The translations under genes were made by a program, and so were the position numbers. The notes under the pieces were generated by a model. It worked only from the letters and a program-made list of their open reading frames with translations. It was not told where the DNA came from and did no database searches. From NCBI GenBank assembly GCA_002384815.1, contig DGBN01000058.1:1-35507 (forward strand): a stretch of 35,507 bases of DNA, given 5' to 3'. This document shows positions 24,869-34,204 of the stretch, in pieces (position 1 is the first letter of the stretch; every line of letters begins with the position of its first letter). Origin of the DNA: Oxalobacteraceae bacterium UBA4003 (GTDB taxonomy: Bacteria > Pseudomonadota > Gammaproteobacteria > Burkholderiales > Burkholderiaceae_D).

Positions 24869-26809
24869 CTATCGACCCAGAGAGATCAAAACATCGAACA
24901 TATCGCTGACGGCCTGCATTACCTTGCCGGAAGCCTGATACGCCTGTTGATAGCGCAGCAGATTCGTCGCTTCCTCATCCAGATTCACACCGGACTCCGA
25001 TTGCTGCGCCGTCTGTATCTGTTTCAGCAAGGTAGCCTCAGCTGCACTGTTGGTCTGCATCTCGCGCGTTTTATTGCCAACCAGGCTCACCACCTGACTA
25101 TAGGCGCTGTTATAGCTCGCTGTACCACCCTGCAAAACCTTCTTGGTTTGTAGTTCGCCCAAGGCCAGCATATTGCGATTGTCGCCGTCACCGTTCGTAT
25201 TGGCTTGTATCGTAAAGGTATCGCCATTGGCTGGTGCGCCGGCGATTTCGATTTCCATCCCGTCAAACGAGATGCTGGAACCGGCGGTGTACGTTACCGG
25301 CGTGCCGGCAGGAAAAGTCGTCGCCACACCGTTAGTGGTAACGGTAACTGCAACGGCTGGAAAACCGGTCAGGGTTGGCGGCACCGATGTCGCGTCGTAG
25401 CTCAGCGTAATGGGTGTCGCGATATTCGCCATGCCAAAATCCGAATTAACTTTTCCCAGGCTGATCGTGCCGTTGCCGGCATTGCCGGTCGGTGCAGCAG
25501 TACGAATCGGCGTTGCCGTTGCAATCGCGCTCAAATCCTTGATCAGTACATTGAAATCCGAAGCGCCATTGACGGTCGGTTTCACCACGAATTCGTCGCC
25601 GGCAGCCAGCGGACCTGTCAGCGAAAAACTCACGCCGTCTATCGGGGTCCCCGGAAAGGCGGCACCTGAATACATGGAAGTATTGTCCGGCAGACGCGTC
25701 ACCTTGTAATTGGTGCCGTCGAAGGACAGGCGATAATCATTGGTCGTCAATGCATCGACATTGCTGATGCTGGCGCCTATCCCCGATCCAACTGAATTTT
25801 TGGTGCTGGGATTGACCAGGGGATCGGCCATCTTGAAAAAATCGCCACCCAGCGCACCGTTCTGGTCCTGTCCCAACTTGTGCTGCGCATTGAAGGTGGA
25901 AGCCAGGCCGATCGCAATCCTGCCCAGCGAATTCCGCATCGTATCCAGCGTCTCGCTGCGATACTGGAACAAACCGCCCAGATTGCCGCCGGTTAAAGAA
26001 CTTTCCGGCAGGATGACGGTAGTGCCATTCGTGACATAACCGACTTGCAGACGTCCCGGATCGGTTGGCGAGGTCACCGTCGTCAGTTCCAGCACATCGT
26101 TCCCCACCACCAGCGGTTGGCCATTGCCTATGAAGATGCCGTAACCGCTTTCCTGCTTGACCACTGACACCTTGGTTTGCTTGGCCAGTTCCGAAACAAT
26201 CAGGTCACGCTGATCAAGCAAATCGTTAGGCGGTTGACCGGTGCCATTCTGCGCCTTGGAAATCGCCTCATTCAACTGGGCGATCTGCTTGGCATAGGCA
26301 TTGATATTCGTTACGACCGCACTGATTTCATTGTTGACGCCATCCTGCATGCCACGCAACTGGTTATCCATGCTCTGGAAACGCGATGCCAGTGATTCCG
26401 CACCCGACAGCATGGCCTGACGCGATGATGCAGTACCCGGATTCGCCACCAGATCCTGTATGCCCTTGAAGAAATCGGACAACACCGGCGTCAGGCCGGT
26501 GGTCGGATCGGCGATCATGTTATTGATCTTGTTGATTTGCGCGTAATACGTTGCCAGCTGGCTGGCCGTGCCCTGGCCTGCTATTGCCTGCGAGCCGAGA
26601 AACTCGTTATAAACACGCTGCACGGTTTCCACGGTGGTGCCGTTGCCGATAAAACCGTAACCGAAGTTCTGTCCGCCCAGCGATGCCTGAATAACCAATT
26701 GCCGGCTGTAACCCGGCGTCGCCTGGTTCGCGATATTGTGACCGGTAGTGGCAAGCCCTGCCTGTGCTGCGGCAAGTCCACTCTGTGCGATGCTGAGAAT
26801 ATTGGCCAT
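24869..26809 (-). CDS. flgK: hook-filament junction protein FlgK (HAP1)
   Basis: First junction protein on the hook tip. 646 aa against ~550 aa in Salmonella. The N-terminal rod/hook-family motif (GLAAAQAGLATTGHNIANQA, TPGYSRQ) and C-terminal helix (NLLRYQQAYQASGKVMQAVS) are intact. The extra length is in the outer region, where two related modules appear at about 356-414 and 464-540 (GPLAAGDEFVVKPTVNG; GAPANGDTFTIQANTNG). Weak ribosome-binding site (AAAGAAC). Confidence 0.96.
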   Translation of the reverse strand: MANILSIAQSGLAAAQAGLATTGHNIANQATPGYSRQLVIQASLGGQNFGYGFIGNGTTVETVQRVYNEFLGSQAIAGQGTASQLATYYAQINKINNMIADPTTGLTPVLSDFFKGIQDLVANPGTASSRQAMLSGAESLASRFQSMDNQLRGMQDGVNNEISAVVTNINAYAKQIAQLNEAISKAQNGTGQPPNDLLDQRDLIVSELAKQTKVSVVKQESGYGIFIGNGQPLVVGNDVLELTTVTSPTDPGRLQVGYVTNGTTVILPESSLTGGNLGGLFQYRSETLDTMRNSLGRIAIGLASTFNAQHKLGQDQNGALGGDFFKMADPLVNPSTKNSVGSGIGASISNVDALTTNDYRLSFDGTNYKVTRLPDNTSMYSGAAFPGTPIDGVSFSLTGPLAAGDEFVVKPTVNGASDFNVLIKDLSAIATATPIRTAAPTGNAGNGTISLGKVNSDFGMANIATPITLSYDATSVPPTLTGFPAVAVTVTTNGVATTFPAGTPVTYTAGSSISFDGMEIEIAGAPANGDTFTIQANTNGDGDNRNMLALGELQTKKVLQGGTASYNSAYSQVVSLVGNKTREMQTNSAAEATLLKQIQTAQQSESGVNLDEEATNLLRYQQAYQASGKVMQAVSDMFDVLISLGR

Positions 26810-26836
26810 GGTTGTTCTTTAAACGCTATATCGATG

Positions 26837-26863
26837 TGTACGGCATGACGATGGAAAACTTGA
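26837..26863 (-). promoter_or_regulatory. candidate sigma-28 (FliA) promoter of flgK-flgL
   Basis: On the minus strand TCAAGTTT (26863-26856), an 11-bp spacer, then GCCGTACA (26844-26837). The -35 matches TAAAGTTT at 7 of 8 and the -10 keeps the GCCG core, 5 of 8 overall. It lies 28 bp before the flgK ATG in the only sizeable gap of the flg block, which fits separate late expression of the junction proteins. Confidence 0.6.
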
Positions 26864-26919
26864 GCGGAGCAACTTGAGATTTATGCAACATGTGCTTACC
26901 TGCGTGCCGAAAACACTGC

Positions 26920-27873
26920 TCAACCCGCTAGATTCTTGTTGATGATGTGTGTGAGTTTTGCTGCATAGTTAGGATCGGTTGCATAACCGGCACGCTGCAA
27001 ACCTTGCGCAAAGCCCTGCACATTACTGGCATTGGCCAGCACTTTTTCGTAACGAGGGTTATTTTTCAGCAGCTTTGCGTAATCGCGGAACGAGTCTGCA
27101 TAGGAATCGTAGGCGCGGAATTTTTCCACCCGTTTTTGCGCTACGCCATTGACGTACTCTGTCGTCACGGCATCCACAGTCTTGCCTTTCCAGCCACCGG
27201 TTGCCTTGATGCCGAACAGATTGTGGCTACTGCCACCATCTGCGGTACGCATCACATGCTTGCCCCAGCCGCTTTCCAGCGCAGCCTGCCCCAACATGAA
27301 TTTGGCAGGGATACCTGTGGTTTTGCTGGCGTCTTCTGCGTGAGCGTGCAGTTTTTTCTGGAAGGCCTGCACATGTGCAGGTTTCTCAGAGCTCGCGACT
27401 GCCACCACGGCAGCGGCCACGGCAGTACCGTTTCCCTCGTAGGCCGCAGCCAGTTGTGAATACTTGCCGTAGATATCACGTATCTGCGCTGGCTGCATCA
27501 AACCGATTTCATTGCCGGCCGTTGCGTTGCCATGCTCGTCGCTCATCGCGGCAGTATCGGTCGCCGCATTGTTGACGCTCAACTGGCGTATCAACACTTC
27601 GGCCAGCCCTATGCCCTTGTTGGCCATGCTTTGACTCATTTGCTGATCCAGCATCGACGTATACATTCTGGTTTGCTGGTTATCGAACACGCCTTCCTGC
27701 GGCGTCGCGTCACGCATGCTTTTCATGATCATGTTCATGAACAGCGCTTCGAACTGCTTGGCCGCAGCCTTCAGCGAACCAGGCGAATTCTGCCGCGCTG
27801 ACTGCTTCAGCGACTCTATGCCCTTGGCATCGATCGCGAGCGAACTGTTCGAGTTATCGGCAGGTGTAATCAT
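26920..27873 (-). CDS. flgJ: flagellar rod assembly protein and peptidoglycan hydrolase FlgJ
   Basis: Dual-function periplasmic protein of 317 aa. The N-terminal rod-scaffold domain (about 28-100: SLKAAAKQFEALFMNMIMKS, GLAEVLIRQL) caps the growing rod. The C-terminal glucosaminidase/muramidase domain (about 165-312) opens the cell wall; the likely catalytic glutamate is E200 (GQAALESGWGKH), with NLFGIKATGGWKG downstream. It follows flgI by 19 bp, with no strong ribosome-binding site. Confidence 0.96.
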   Translation of the reverse strand: MITPADNSNSSLAIDAKGIESLKQSARQNSPGSLKAAAKQFEALFMNMIMKSMRDATPQEGVFDNQQTRMYTSMLDQQMSQSMANKGIGLAEVLIRQLSVNNAATDTAAMSDEHGNATAGNEIGLMQPAQIRDIYGKYSQLAAAYEGNGTAVAAAVVAVASSEKPAHVQAFQKKLHAHAEDASKTTGIPAKFMLGQAALESGWGKHVMRTADGGSSHNLFGIKATGGWKGKTVDAVTTEYVNGVAQKRVEKFRAYDSYADSFRDYAKLLKNNPRYEKVLANASNVQGFAQGLQRAGYATDPNYAAKLTHIINKNLAG

Positions 27874-27892
27874 GCTTAGTTAATCATGTGAA

Positions 27893-29026
27893 TTAGATGA
27901 TTTCCAGCTCGGCGCGCAGCGAACCGGAAGCTTTCATCGCTTGCAGGATGGCCAGCAAATCCTGCGGCGTCGCGCCTATTGAATTCAGGGCTTTCACGAC
28001 ATCTGCCAGCGAAGCGGAATTCTTCAGCAAAATGACCTTGCCCGGATCCTTCATGATTTCAATTTGCGATTGTTGCGCCACCACGGTCTGCCCACCGGAA
28101 AACGGCGCCGGCTGACTAATGATAGGTTGAGTATTGATGGTGACCGACAAATTACCGTGCGACACCGCACAGGCATCCAGCGTTACCGCCTGATTCATCA
28201 CAACCGAACCGGTGCGCGCATTCATGATGACCTTGGCGCTGACTTGCGCCGGCGTCACATTGATGCTTTCCAGCGCTCCGAGGAAGCTGACGCGCTCGTC
28301 GTTGCTGGCCGGGGCACGCACACGAATCACGCGACCATCCTGTGCCGCTGCCGTTTGCGGGCCGAAGCGTGCATTGACTGCATCGACCACGCGGCTGGCG
28401 GTGGAAAAATCGCTTTCTTTCAATTCCAGAAAAATCACGTCGCCCTGGCCCAGCGAAGTTGCGACTGCGCGCTCAACCGTCGCACCGGCAGAAATCCGCC
28501 CCACGCTCAAGTGATTGATTTGCGCCTTGCTGCCGTTGGCTGCAGCACCTGCGCCACCCACCACGACATTGCCCTGCGCCATACCGTAAATCTGGCCGTC
28601 GGCACCTTTCAACGGCGTCATCAGCAAAGTACCACCGCGCAGGCTTTTGGCATTCCCCATGGACGACACGGTAATGTCCAGCGTCTGACCTGGTTGTGCA
28701 AATGCCGGCAACGATGATGTCACCATGACCGCTGCGACGTTCTTCAATTGCAGATTGGTGCCTTGCGGCAGATTGACGCCCATTTGCTGCATCATGCTGA
28801 CCACGCTTTGCACGGTGAAAGGCGTTTGCGTGGTTTGATCACCACTGCCGTCGAGGCCGACAACCAGACCGTAACCAATCAATTGATTCTGCCGCACGCC
28901 TTGCACGCTGGTCAGATCTTTCAGGCGTTCCGCATGCGATGCGAGAGGCATCAGCAGGCACGCTGAACAGGCGAGCATCTGCAATGATTTTTTAAACATG
29001 GAAGATGGTTTGAATACGGTTTTCAT
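27893..29026 (-). CDS. flgI: flagellar P-ring protein FlgI
   Basis: Periplasmic P-ring subunit. Starting at ATG 29026 gives 377 aa with a Sec signal peptide (MLACSACLLMPLASHAERLK, cut after SHA) and the family block LTSVQGVRQNQLIGYGLVVG. The longer open frame to 29149 overlaps flgH and is not supported; AGGAAAG lies just upstream of ATG 29026. The C-terminus ends LAILQAMKASGSLRAELEII, as is typical. FlgA, encoded at the far end of the block, is its chaperone. Confidence 0.96.
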   Translation of the reverse strand: MKTVFKPSSMFKKSLQMLACSACLLMPLASHAERLKDLTSVQGVRQNQLIGYGLVVGLDGSGDQTTQTPFTVQSVVSMMQQMGVNLPQGTNLQLKNVAAVMVTSSLPAFAQPGQTLDITVSSMGNAKSLRGGTLLMTPLKGADGQIYGMAQGNVVVGGAGAAANGSKAQINHLSVGRISAGATVERAVATSLGQGDVIFLELKESDFSTASRVVDAVNARFGPQTAAAQDGRVIRVRAPASNDERVSFLGALESINVTPAQVSAKVIMNARTGSVVMNQAVTLDACAVSHGNLSVTINTQPIISQPAPFSGGQTVVAQQSQIEIMKDPGKVILLKNSASLADVVKALNSIGATPQDLLAILQAMKASGSLRAELEII

Positions 29027-29054
29027 GTGCTTTCCTGGTTGCCTGTTTTCAAAA

Positions 29055-29726
29055 TCAGAGAGGCAGTACGCTGAGGAAGAAACGCGCCAGCATCGATGCC
29101 ACTTCGGCTCCATCGACTGTGCTATTGGTGCGATATTCGATTTTTGCATCGGCCACCTGCGTGGACGAGACGATATTGCCGGAGTTGACGGTACTCGGGT
29201 CGACCACGCCAGAGAAGCGAATGAATTCAGATCCCTTGTCGAGCGAAACCTGCTTTTCCCCTGCCACGATCAGATTGCCATTCGACAGCACATCGATCAC
29301 GGTAACCGTCATGGTGCTGATGAAATTATTGCTGGAAGTGACCGCGCCCTTGTCTTCATACTTGATTGCATTCGATCCGCTGGCACTCAAACGATTGGTC
29401 AGGCTGCCCAGCAGTCCAAACACATTAGGTGCCGATGCGGTCACACTGCCGGTTTTGCTGGCTGCACTGCCCGCCTGCTTGCCGGCTGAACTTCTCTCGT
29501 TGATGACGATCGTGATCGTGTCGCCTATCAGACGCGCGCGCCTGTCTTCAAACATCGGACGATAAGCCGCTGTCTGGAAAATCGCGCCATTGCTCGGTGG
29601 TGCGATCATGCTGGCGGTCTGCGGCTGCGCCGTCAGCGGTGCTTGCACGATGGTATTCGGTATCGTCGAGCAAGCTGAGAGCGCAGCGCTTGCCACCACT
29701 ACCAATGCCGTCCAAGAGTTTTTCAT
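29055..29726 (-). CDS. flgH: flagellar L-ring lipoprotein FlgH
   Basis: Outer-membrane L-ring subunit. About 223 aa with a lipoprotein signal and lipobox LSAC (cleavage before Cys in AALSACSTIPNT). Conserved features include YRPMFEDRRARLIGDTITIV and a C-terminal VASMLARFFLSVLPL. The second ATG (29726) is preferred over 29732 because AAAGGA sits at better spacing. Its presence shows a Gram-negative envelope. Confidence 0.96.
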   Translation of the reverse strand: MKNSWTALVVVASAALSACSTIPNTIVQAPLTAQPQTASMIAPPSNGAIFQTAAYRPMFEDRRARLIGDTITIVINERSSAGKQAGSAASKTGSVTASAPNVFGLLGSLTNRLSASGSNAIKYEDKGAVTSSNNFISTMTVTVIDVLSNGNLIVAGEKQVSLDKGSEFIRFSGVVDPSTVNSGNIVSSTQVADAKIEYRTNSTVDGAEVASMLARFFLSVLPL

Positions 29727-29769
29727 TGCCATTCCTTTACCCGCTTATCCGATCAATCACGCGTCTCGC

Positions 29770-30552
29770 CTAAATCTGCGTCAGACGTTGCAGCATCTGG
29801 TCGGATGTGGTGATTGCCTTGCTGTTGATTTCGTATGCGCGTTGCGTCTGGATCATACTGACCAGTTCTTCGACCACATTGACGTTCGACGTTTCGACAT
29901 AGTTCTGCTTGAGCAGACCGGCGCTGTTGGTACCCGGCGTGTTGGTATTTGGCGTGCCGGATGCCGTGGTTTCCACGTACAGGTTTTCGCCGCGGCTCAT
30001 CAAACCGGCCGGATTGATGAAGGTAGCCAATTGCAGTGCACCGACCTCGATTGCAGCCGGCGCGCCTGACTCCGTGACCGAAACGATGCCGTCACGACTG
30101 ATCGTGATCGACGTCGCGTTTTCCGGAATCGTGATGGCAGGCTGAATAGGAAAGCCGCTTGAAGTCACCATCTGGCCTTGATTGTCGGTCTGAAACGAAC
30201 CGTCTCGCGTGTACGCCGTGGTGCCGTCCGGCATCAACACCTGGAAGAAGCCGTCGCCTTCAATCGCCAGATTCTTGGCATTGCTGGTCAGTTGCAGATT
30301 GCCTTGCGTATGAATACGTTCGGTTGCCACCGGACGCACACCGGTACCGAGTTGCAGGCCGGATGGCAATTCCGTTTGCTGCGAGGACGCAGCGCCCGGC
30401 TGGCGTATCGTTTGATACAGCAGATCCTCGAACACGGCACGTGAACGCTTGAAACCGGTGGTGCTGACGTTGGCCAGGTTATTCGAAATGACGTCCATCT
30501 GCGTTTGCTGCGCATCCAGACCGGTTTTGGAAATCCATAAGGAACGTATCAT
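29770..30552 (-). CDS. flgG: distal rod protein FlgG
   Basis: Distal rod subunit of 260 aa, the standard length. N-terminal motif MIRSLWISKTGLDAQQTQMD, then ISNNLANVSTTGFKRSRAVF; C-terminal ELVSMIQTQRAYEINSKAIT. CGGAGA lies just before the ATG. It is 60 bp downstream of flgF and 43 bp upstream of flgH. Confidence 0.97.
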   Translation of the reverse strand: MIRSLWISKTGLDAQQTQMDVISNNLANVSTTGFKRSRAVFEDLLYQTIRQPGAASSQQTELPSGLQLGTGVRPVATERIHTQGNLQLTSNAKNLAIEGDGFFQVLMPDGTTAYTRDGSFQTDNQGQMVTSSGFPIQPAITIPENATSITISRDGIVSVTESGAPAAIEVGALQLATFINPAGLMSRGENLYVETTASGTPNTNTPGTNSAGLLKQNYVETSNVNVVEELVSMIQTQRAYEINSKAITTSDQMLQRLTQI

Positions 30553-30612
30553 TTTTTTCTCCGATACCCGTTAATAAAAACAGGTGCTTGTTTCATTGTG
30601 ACCGCACAGCCA

Positions 30613-31353
30613 TTAATTCAAAGAGAGAAACTCGGCTGCTTTGGCAGCGTTACTCTCGGCATGCTTCAACATATTCATGTGGAGTTCGAACTGGCGCGCC
30701 AGGCTGATCATGTTGACCATCGCATCGACTACATTGACATTACTGCCCTCGACCGCACCGCTGACCAGGCTCACATCGGCGTCCGCCACCACGTCTTCGC
30801 CGTCCTTGGTAACGAACAGGCCATCGTCGGCGCGCTTCAAATTGGCTTCATCCGGGTTAACCAGCTTCAGGCGACCGACCTGTATCGTCTGGCCCGGCCG
30901 ACTGCCCGATTCCACCGAAGAGATCGTGCCGTCCTTGGCGATCGTGATGTGCACATCGGGCGGAATGGAAATCGGCCCGCCATCGCCAAGCACGTTCAAG
31001 CCGGATTGCGTTTGCAGCATTCCGTTTTCATTGATTCGCAAACTACCGGCACGCGTGTATCCTTCCGTGCCGTCGGCACGCTCCACCGCCAGCCAGCCTT
31101 TTCCCTGGATCGCCACATCAAGATCACGTCCGGTTTGCTGAAAAGGTCCGGCACGGAAATCGTTGCCTACCGTCGAGTCGACCACGAAGGTACGGGTCGG
31201 CAAAGCCGCATTGACAACCGGTACCGCACGGAAGGTGTCAAGCTGCGCGCGGAAGCCGGTCGTCGAGACATTCGACAGATTGTGCGTCACCGTCGCCTGT
31301 TGCTCCAGAATCTGCTTGGCGCCGGTCATCGCGGTGTAAATCAGTCTATCCAT
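30613..31353 (-). CDS. flgF: proximal rod protein FlgF
   Basis: Proximal rod subunit of 246 aa. Rod-family N-terminus (MDRLIYTAMTGAKQILEQQA, LSNVSTTGFRAQLDTF) and C-terminus (VDAMVNMISLARQFELHMNM). AGGAGAAGG sits just before ATG 31353. Shares the hook/rod fold with flanking flgE and flgG. Confidence 0.96.
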   Translation of the reverse strand: MDRLIYTAMTGAKQILEQQATVTHNLSNVSTTGFRAQLDTFRAVPVVNAALPTRTFVVDSTVGNDFRAGPFQQTGRDLDVAIQGKGWLAVERADGTEGYTRAGSLRINENGMLQTQSGLNVLGDGGPISIPPDVHITIAKDGTISSVESGSRPGQTIQVGRLKLVNPDEANLKRADDGLFVTKDGEDVVADADVSLVSGAVEGSNVNVVDAMVNMISLARQFELHMNMLKHAESNAAKAAEFLSLN

Positions 31354-31421
31354 TTCCTTCTCCTGTGATCAGTCGCATCAGTTTTGCAAACCAGCCAGGA
31401 CGACTGTCATCACTGCCTGCA

Positions 31422-32663
31422 TTAGCGCAAGTTCACCAGCGTCTGCAGAATCTGATCCTGCGTCTTGATGGTTTGCGCATTGGCCTGATAGACGCGTTGC
31501 GCAGTAATCATGTTGACCAGTTCGGCAGTCAGATCGACATTGGATTCCTCTATCCGTGACGACTGTACCGATCCGAGGCCGCTGCTGCCGGGCGTGCTGG
31601 TACGCGGAACGCCTGACTCTGCCGTTTCCACCCACTGGTTGCCGCCAATATTCTGCAAGCCGTTCGGGTTGGCAAAACTGGACAGAATGACCTGACCCAG
31701 CGTCTTCACCTGGCCGTTCGTGTAACGGCCGACGATATCGCCATTGCTCGACACTGCAAAACCGGTCAGGGTACCGGCGTAATAGCCGTTAGGCAGCTGC
31801 TTGCTGATGCCGAAATCGCCGGCAAACTGCTGGGTGCCCGTATGGTCTATCGATATATTGAAAGGCGTTGCGGCACCCGTAGTCACTGCCATGGTCGCAA
31901 CCAGCGGCGACGGTGTGGTACCGATCAGCGCACCGCCGGTATTGAATGCCATTGTGCCTATCATTCCGGCTGGGACGGTAGGTGGCGCAGTCTCGACAGG
32001 CACACCATCATTGGTGGCAAATACGCTCCATTGACCGCCGGCTGTCTTGACATAGAAAGTACGCAGTGTGTGCGAATTTCCCAGGCTGTCGTAAACCGGT
32101 GCTGAAGTCGCATCACTGAAAGTAAGCGGATCATTCGGATCGAAATTGGCGGCGACCAGATCCGGCTTGCGTGAATCGAGCTTCAGCGCCAAATCATAAG
32201 TTGTCGTCGCTTGCGGTGCCAGATCGGCCTTGTTGATCACCAGTTCGGTTGGTGCACCGGTAGCGACCACACCGTTGATGTCAGCCATATAGCCGGTCAG
32301 ACGGCCGCCGGCTGCATTTTCGATAAAGCCCTCCTTGCTCAGGATAAACTGGCCGTTGCGCGCATAGCTGATCGAACCGCCCGTGCTCATGCGGAAGAAA
32401 CCGTCACCGTTGATGGCCATGTCGAGTGGATTGTTCGATGCTGTAACATTACCCTGGCTGAACAATTGTGCCACCCGTGCGACCTGCGTACCGATGCCGA
32501 TCTGCGAAGCGCCGGAACCAGTCAGGGTGCTGGCATAAATATCGGAAAACTGTACCTGCGACTGCTTGAAACCGACTGTGCCCGAGTTGGCGACGTTATT
32601 GCCGATTGCTTCTAGACTTTTGGTAGCGGCATTCAATCCGCTCAAACCTTGTTGGAAACTCAT
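31422..32663 (-). CDS. flgE: flagellar hook protein FlgE
   Basis: Hook subunit of 413 aa. N-terminal motif MSFQQGLSGLNAATKSLEAI, NNVANSGTVGFKQSQVQF; C-terminal LVNMITAQRVYQANAQTIKT. The middle is Thr/Gly/Pro-rich (outer D2 domain). AGGAG lies upstream of ATG 32663. Polymerises under the FlgD cap encoded next door, with length set by FliK. Confidence 0.97.
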   Translation of the reverse strand: MSFQQGLSGLNAATKSLEAIGNNVANSGTVGFKQSQVQFSDIYASTLTGSGASQIGIGTQVARVAQLFSQGNVTASNNPLDMAINGDGFFRMSTGGSISYARNGQFILSKEGFIENAAGGRLTGYMADINGVVATGAPTELVINKADLAPQATTTYDLALKLDSRKPDLVAANFDPNDPLTFSDATSAPVYDSLGNSHTLRTFYVKTAGGQWSVFATNDGVPVETAPPTVPAGMIGTMAFNTGGALIGTTPSPLVATMAVTTGAATPFNISIDHTGTQQFAGDFGISKQLPNGYYAGTLTGFAVSSNGDIVGRYTNGQVKTLGQVILSSFANPNGLQNIGGNQWVETAESGVPRTSTPGSSGLGSVQSSRIEESNVDLTAELVNMITAQRVYQANAQTIKTQDQILQTLVNLR

Positions 32664-32693
32664 GTATTTCTCCTGGGTTGGTTTGCCGCTGTA

Positions 32694-33362
32694 TTAAAGA
32701 TACTGACGAATATCGGAAAGATCGAGTGCGCCCAGTCCGGGGACATTGAGTTTCACGCCGTTTTGAGCGGTAGTAACGGTCGTCACCATGCCGAACTGCA
32801 GTTCGTTGACCGCCACTTCCTTGCCCGCGACCTGCGCCGTCACGTCAAACGTATAAGTGCCATCCTCTGCCTTGCTGCCATCCGATTTCGTGCCGTCCCA
32901 CAACAGCGGCACAGTGCCTGCCTCTTGCGGCCCCAGGCTCAACGTCTGCACAACGTTGCCGGATGCATCCTTGATCACTACTTGCGCCGAATCGACCGCC
33001 TCCGGAAACTCCACACCCATCAGGGCCTTGTCTTCCGCCAGGCCGAGTTTGTCGCCCGGCGCCAGAACGCCATGACCGATCAGATTGGCAGCCTGCAGCG
33101 TTTGACTGGACTGGTAGCTGCCAATCAAGGACTGCAGCGTCTCGTTTACCTTGTCGATGCCGGTCACTGTCGACAATTGCGCCAGCTGACTCGTCACCTG
33201 CGCGTTATCCAGCGGGTTCAAAGGGTCCTGATTCTGCATCTGTGTGACCAGCAGTTTCATGAAGCGATCCTGTGCTTCATCTGCGGTGGATTTGGTCGTC
33301 GTTGTACCCGGGTTCATTGCATCGAGTACAGATTGCGGCAAGGTATTACCGATAGTGCTCAT
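32694..33362 (-). CDS. flgD: hook cap/assembly protein FlgD
   Basis: Hook-cap scaffold of 222 aa. The N-terminal signature is clear (DRFMKLLVTQMQNQDPLNPL, DNAQVTSQLAQLSTVTGIDK). The C-terminal half has Ig-like/tudor folds (SDGSKAEDGTYTFDVTAQ). AAAGGAAT precedes the ATG. It lies between flgC and flgE. Confidence 0.97.
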   Translation of the reverse strand: MSTIGNTLPQSVLDAMNPGTTTTKSTADEAQDRFMKLLVTQMQNQDPLNPLDNAQVTSQLAQLSTVTGIDKVNETLQSLIGSYQSSQTLQAANLIGHGVLAPGDKLGLAEDKALMGVEFPEAVDSAQVVIKDASGNVVQTLSLGPQEAGTVPLLWDGTKSDGSKAEDGTYTFDVTAQVAGKEVAVNELQFGMVTTVTTAQNGVKLNVPGLGALDLSDIRQYL

Positions 33363-33380
33363 GATTATTCCTTTTATTGT

Positions 33381-33785
33381 TTACTGGCCGAGCGTCAGCG
33401 TTTTCAAAAGCATCGTCTTGGCCGCATTCATGGTTTCGACATTGGTTTGGTAGGAACGTGAGGCGGAAATCATGTTGACCATTTCTTCCACAACATTCAC
33501 ATTCGGCATCGCGACATGGCCGGTTTCATCGGCGTTCGGATGTTTGGGATCGAACACCATTTTCAGCGGCGAAGCATCCTCAACCACCTGCTTGACCTTG
33601 ACTCCCGTGGAGGTAGCACCCGCCATCGGCATCGACTGAAATTCCACCTGTTTGGCGCGATAGGTCTTGCCATCGGTGCTGGTCGTACTCTCGGCATTGG
33701 CGATATTGCTCGATACCACATTCAAGCGCTGGCTCTGCGCACTCATGGCCGAACCGGCGACGTTGAAGATATTAAATAGCGACAT
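33381..33785 (-). CDS. flgC: proximal rod protein FlgC
   Basis: Proximal rod subunit of 134 aa: N-terminus SLFNIFNVAGSAMSAQSQRL, SSNIANAESTT; C-terminus NVVEEMVNMISASRSYQTNV. AGGGG upstream as ribosome-binding site. It starts 2 bp after the flgB stop. Confidence 0.97.
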   Translation of the reverse strand: MSLFNIFNVAGSAMSAQSQRLNVVSSNIANAESTTSTDGKTYRAKQVEFQSMPMAGATSTGVKVKQVVEDASPLKMVFDPKHPNADETGHVAMPNVNVVEEMVNMISASRSYQTNVETMNAAKTMLLKTLTLGQ

Positions 33786-33787
33786 GA

Positions 33788-34204
33788 TTATTGCCCCTGA
33801 ATAGCGGTGAGCATTCCCTTGATTTTCGACGATGCCAGCGTGACGCTGACTTCATAGCGCATTGCGTTATCGGTAAACTGATTGCGCTGCACATCCATAT
33901 CAACCGTGTTCCCGTCGATATTCCCCTGCTGCGCATTGCTGTATAACAGCGGCGCTCCACCTATCATCGCCTGGGTATTCGACGATAGATGCGTCGTGGT
34001 CGTCTTCACCAGATCGGGCGCTGTTGTGCTGCCGGCGCTCTTGGCTAACGCGCCTTGCAAAGCCTTGTTAAAATCAACGTCGCGCGCCTTGAAGTTGGGC
34101 GTGTCCGCATTGGCAATATTCGACGCCAGCAATTGCTGACGTTGCGCCCGCAGACTCAGTGCCGTCTCCTGAAAGCGCATCAAGTCATCCAGTTTTCCGA
34201 TCAT
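33788..34204 (-). CDS. flgB: proximal rod protein FlgB
   Basis: Proximal rod subunit of 138 aa and first gene of the minus-strand flg block. N-terminus LDDLMRFQETALSLRAQRQQ, LASNIANADTPNFKARDVDF; the C-terminus retains VDMDVQRNQFTDNAMRYEVS. A very good ribosome-binding site (ACGGAGGT) precedes ATG 34204. It is divergent from flgA; the 187-bp gap contains a perfect palindrome GGGAATTCCC (34229-34238). No FliA-type promoter is seen, which fits early or middle expression. Confidence 0.97.
   Translation of the reverse strand: MIGKLDDLMRFQETALSLRAQRQQLLASNIANADTPNFKARDVDFNKALQGALAKSAGSTTAPDLVKTTTTHLSSNTQAMIGGAPLLYSNAQQGNIDGNTVDMDVQRNQFTDNAMRYEVSVTLASSKIKGMLTAIQGQ

Noticed and set aside
29027..29149. 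Longer flgI frame with a start inside flgH
   Set aside because: It would bury the signal peptide; ATG 29026 has a ribosome-binding site and places the signal peptide near the N-terminus.
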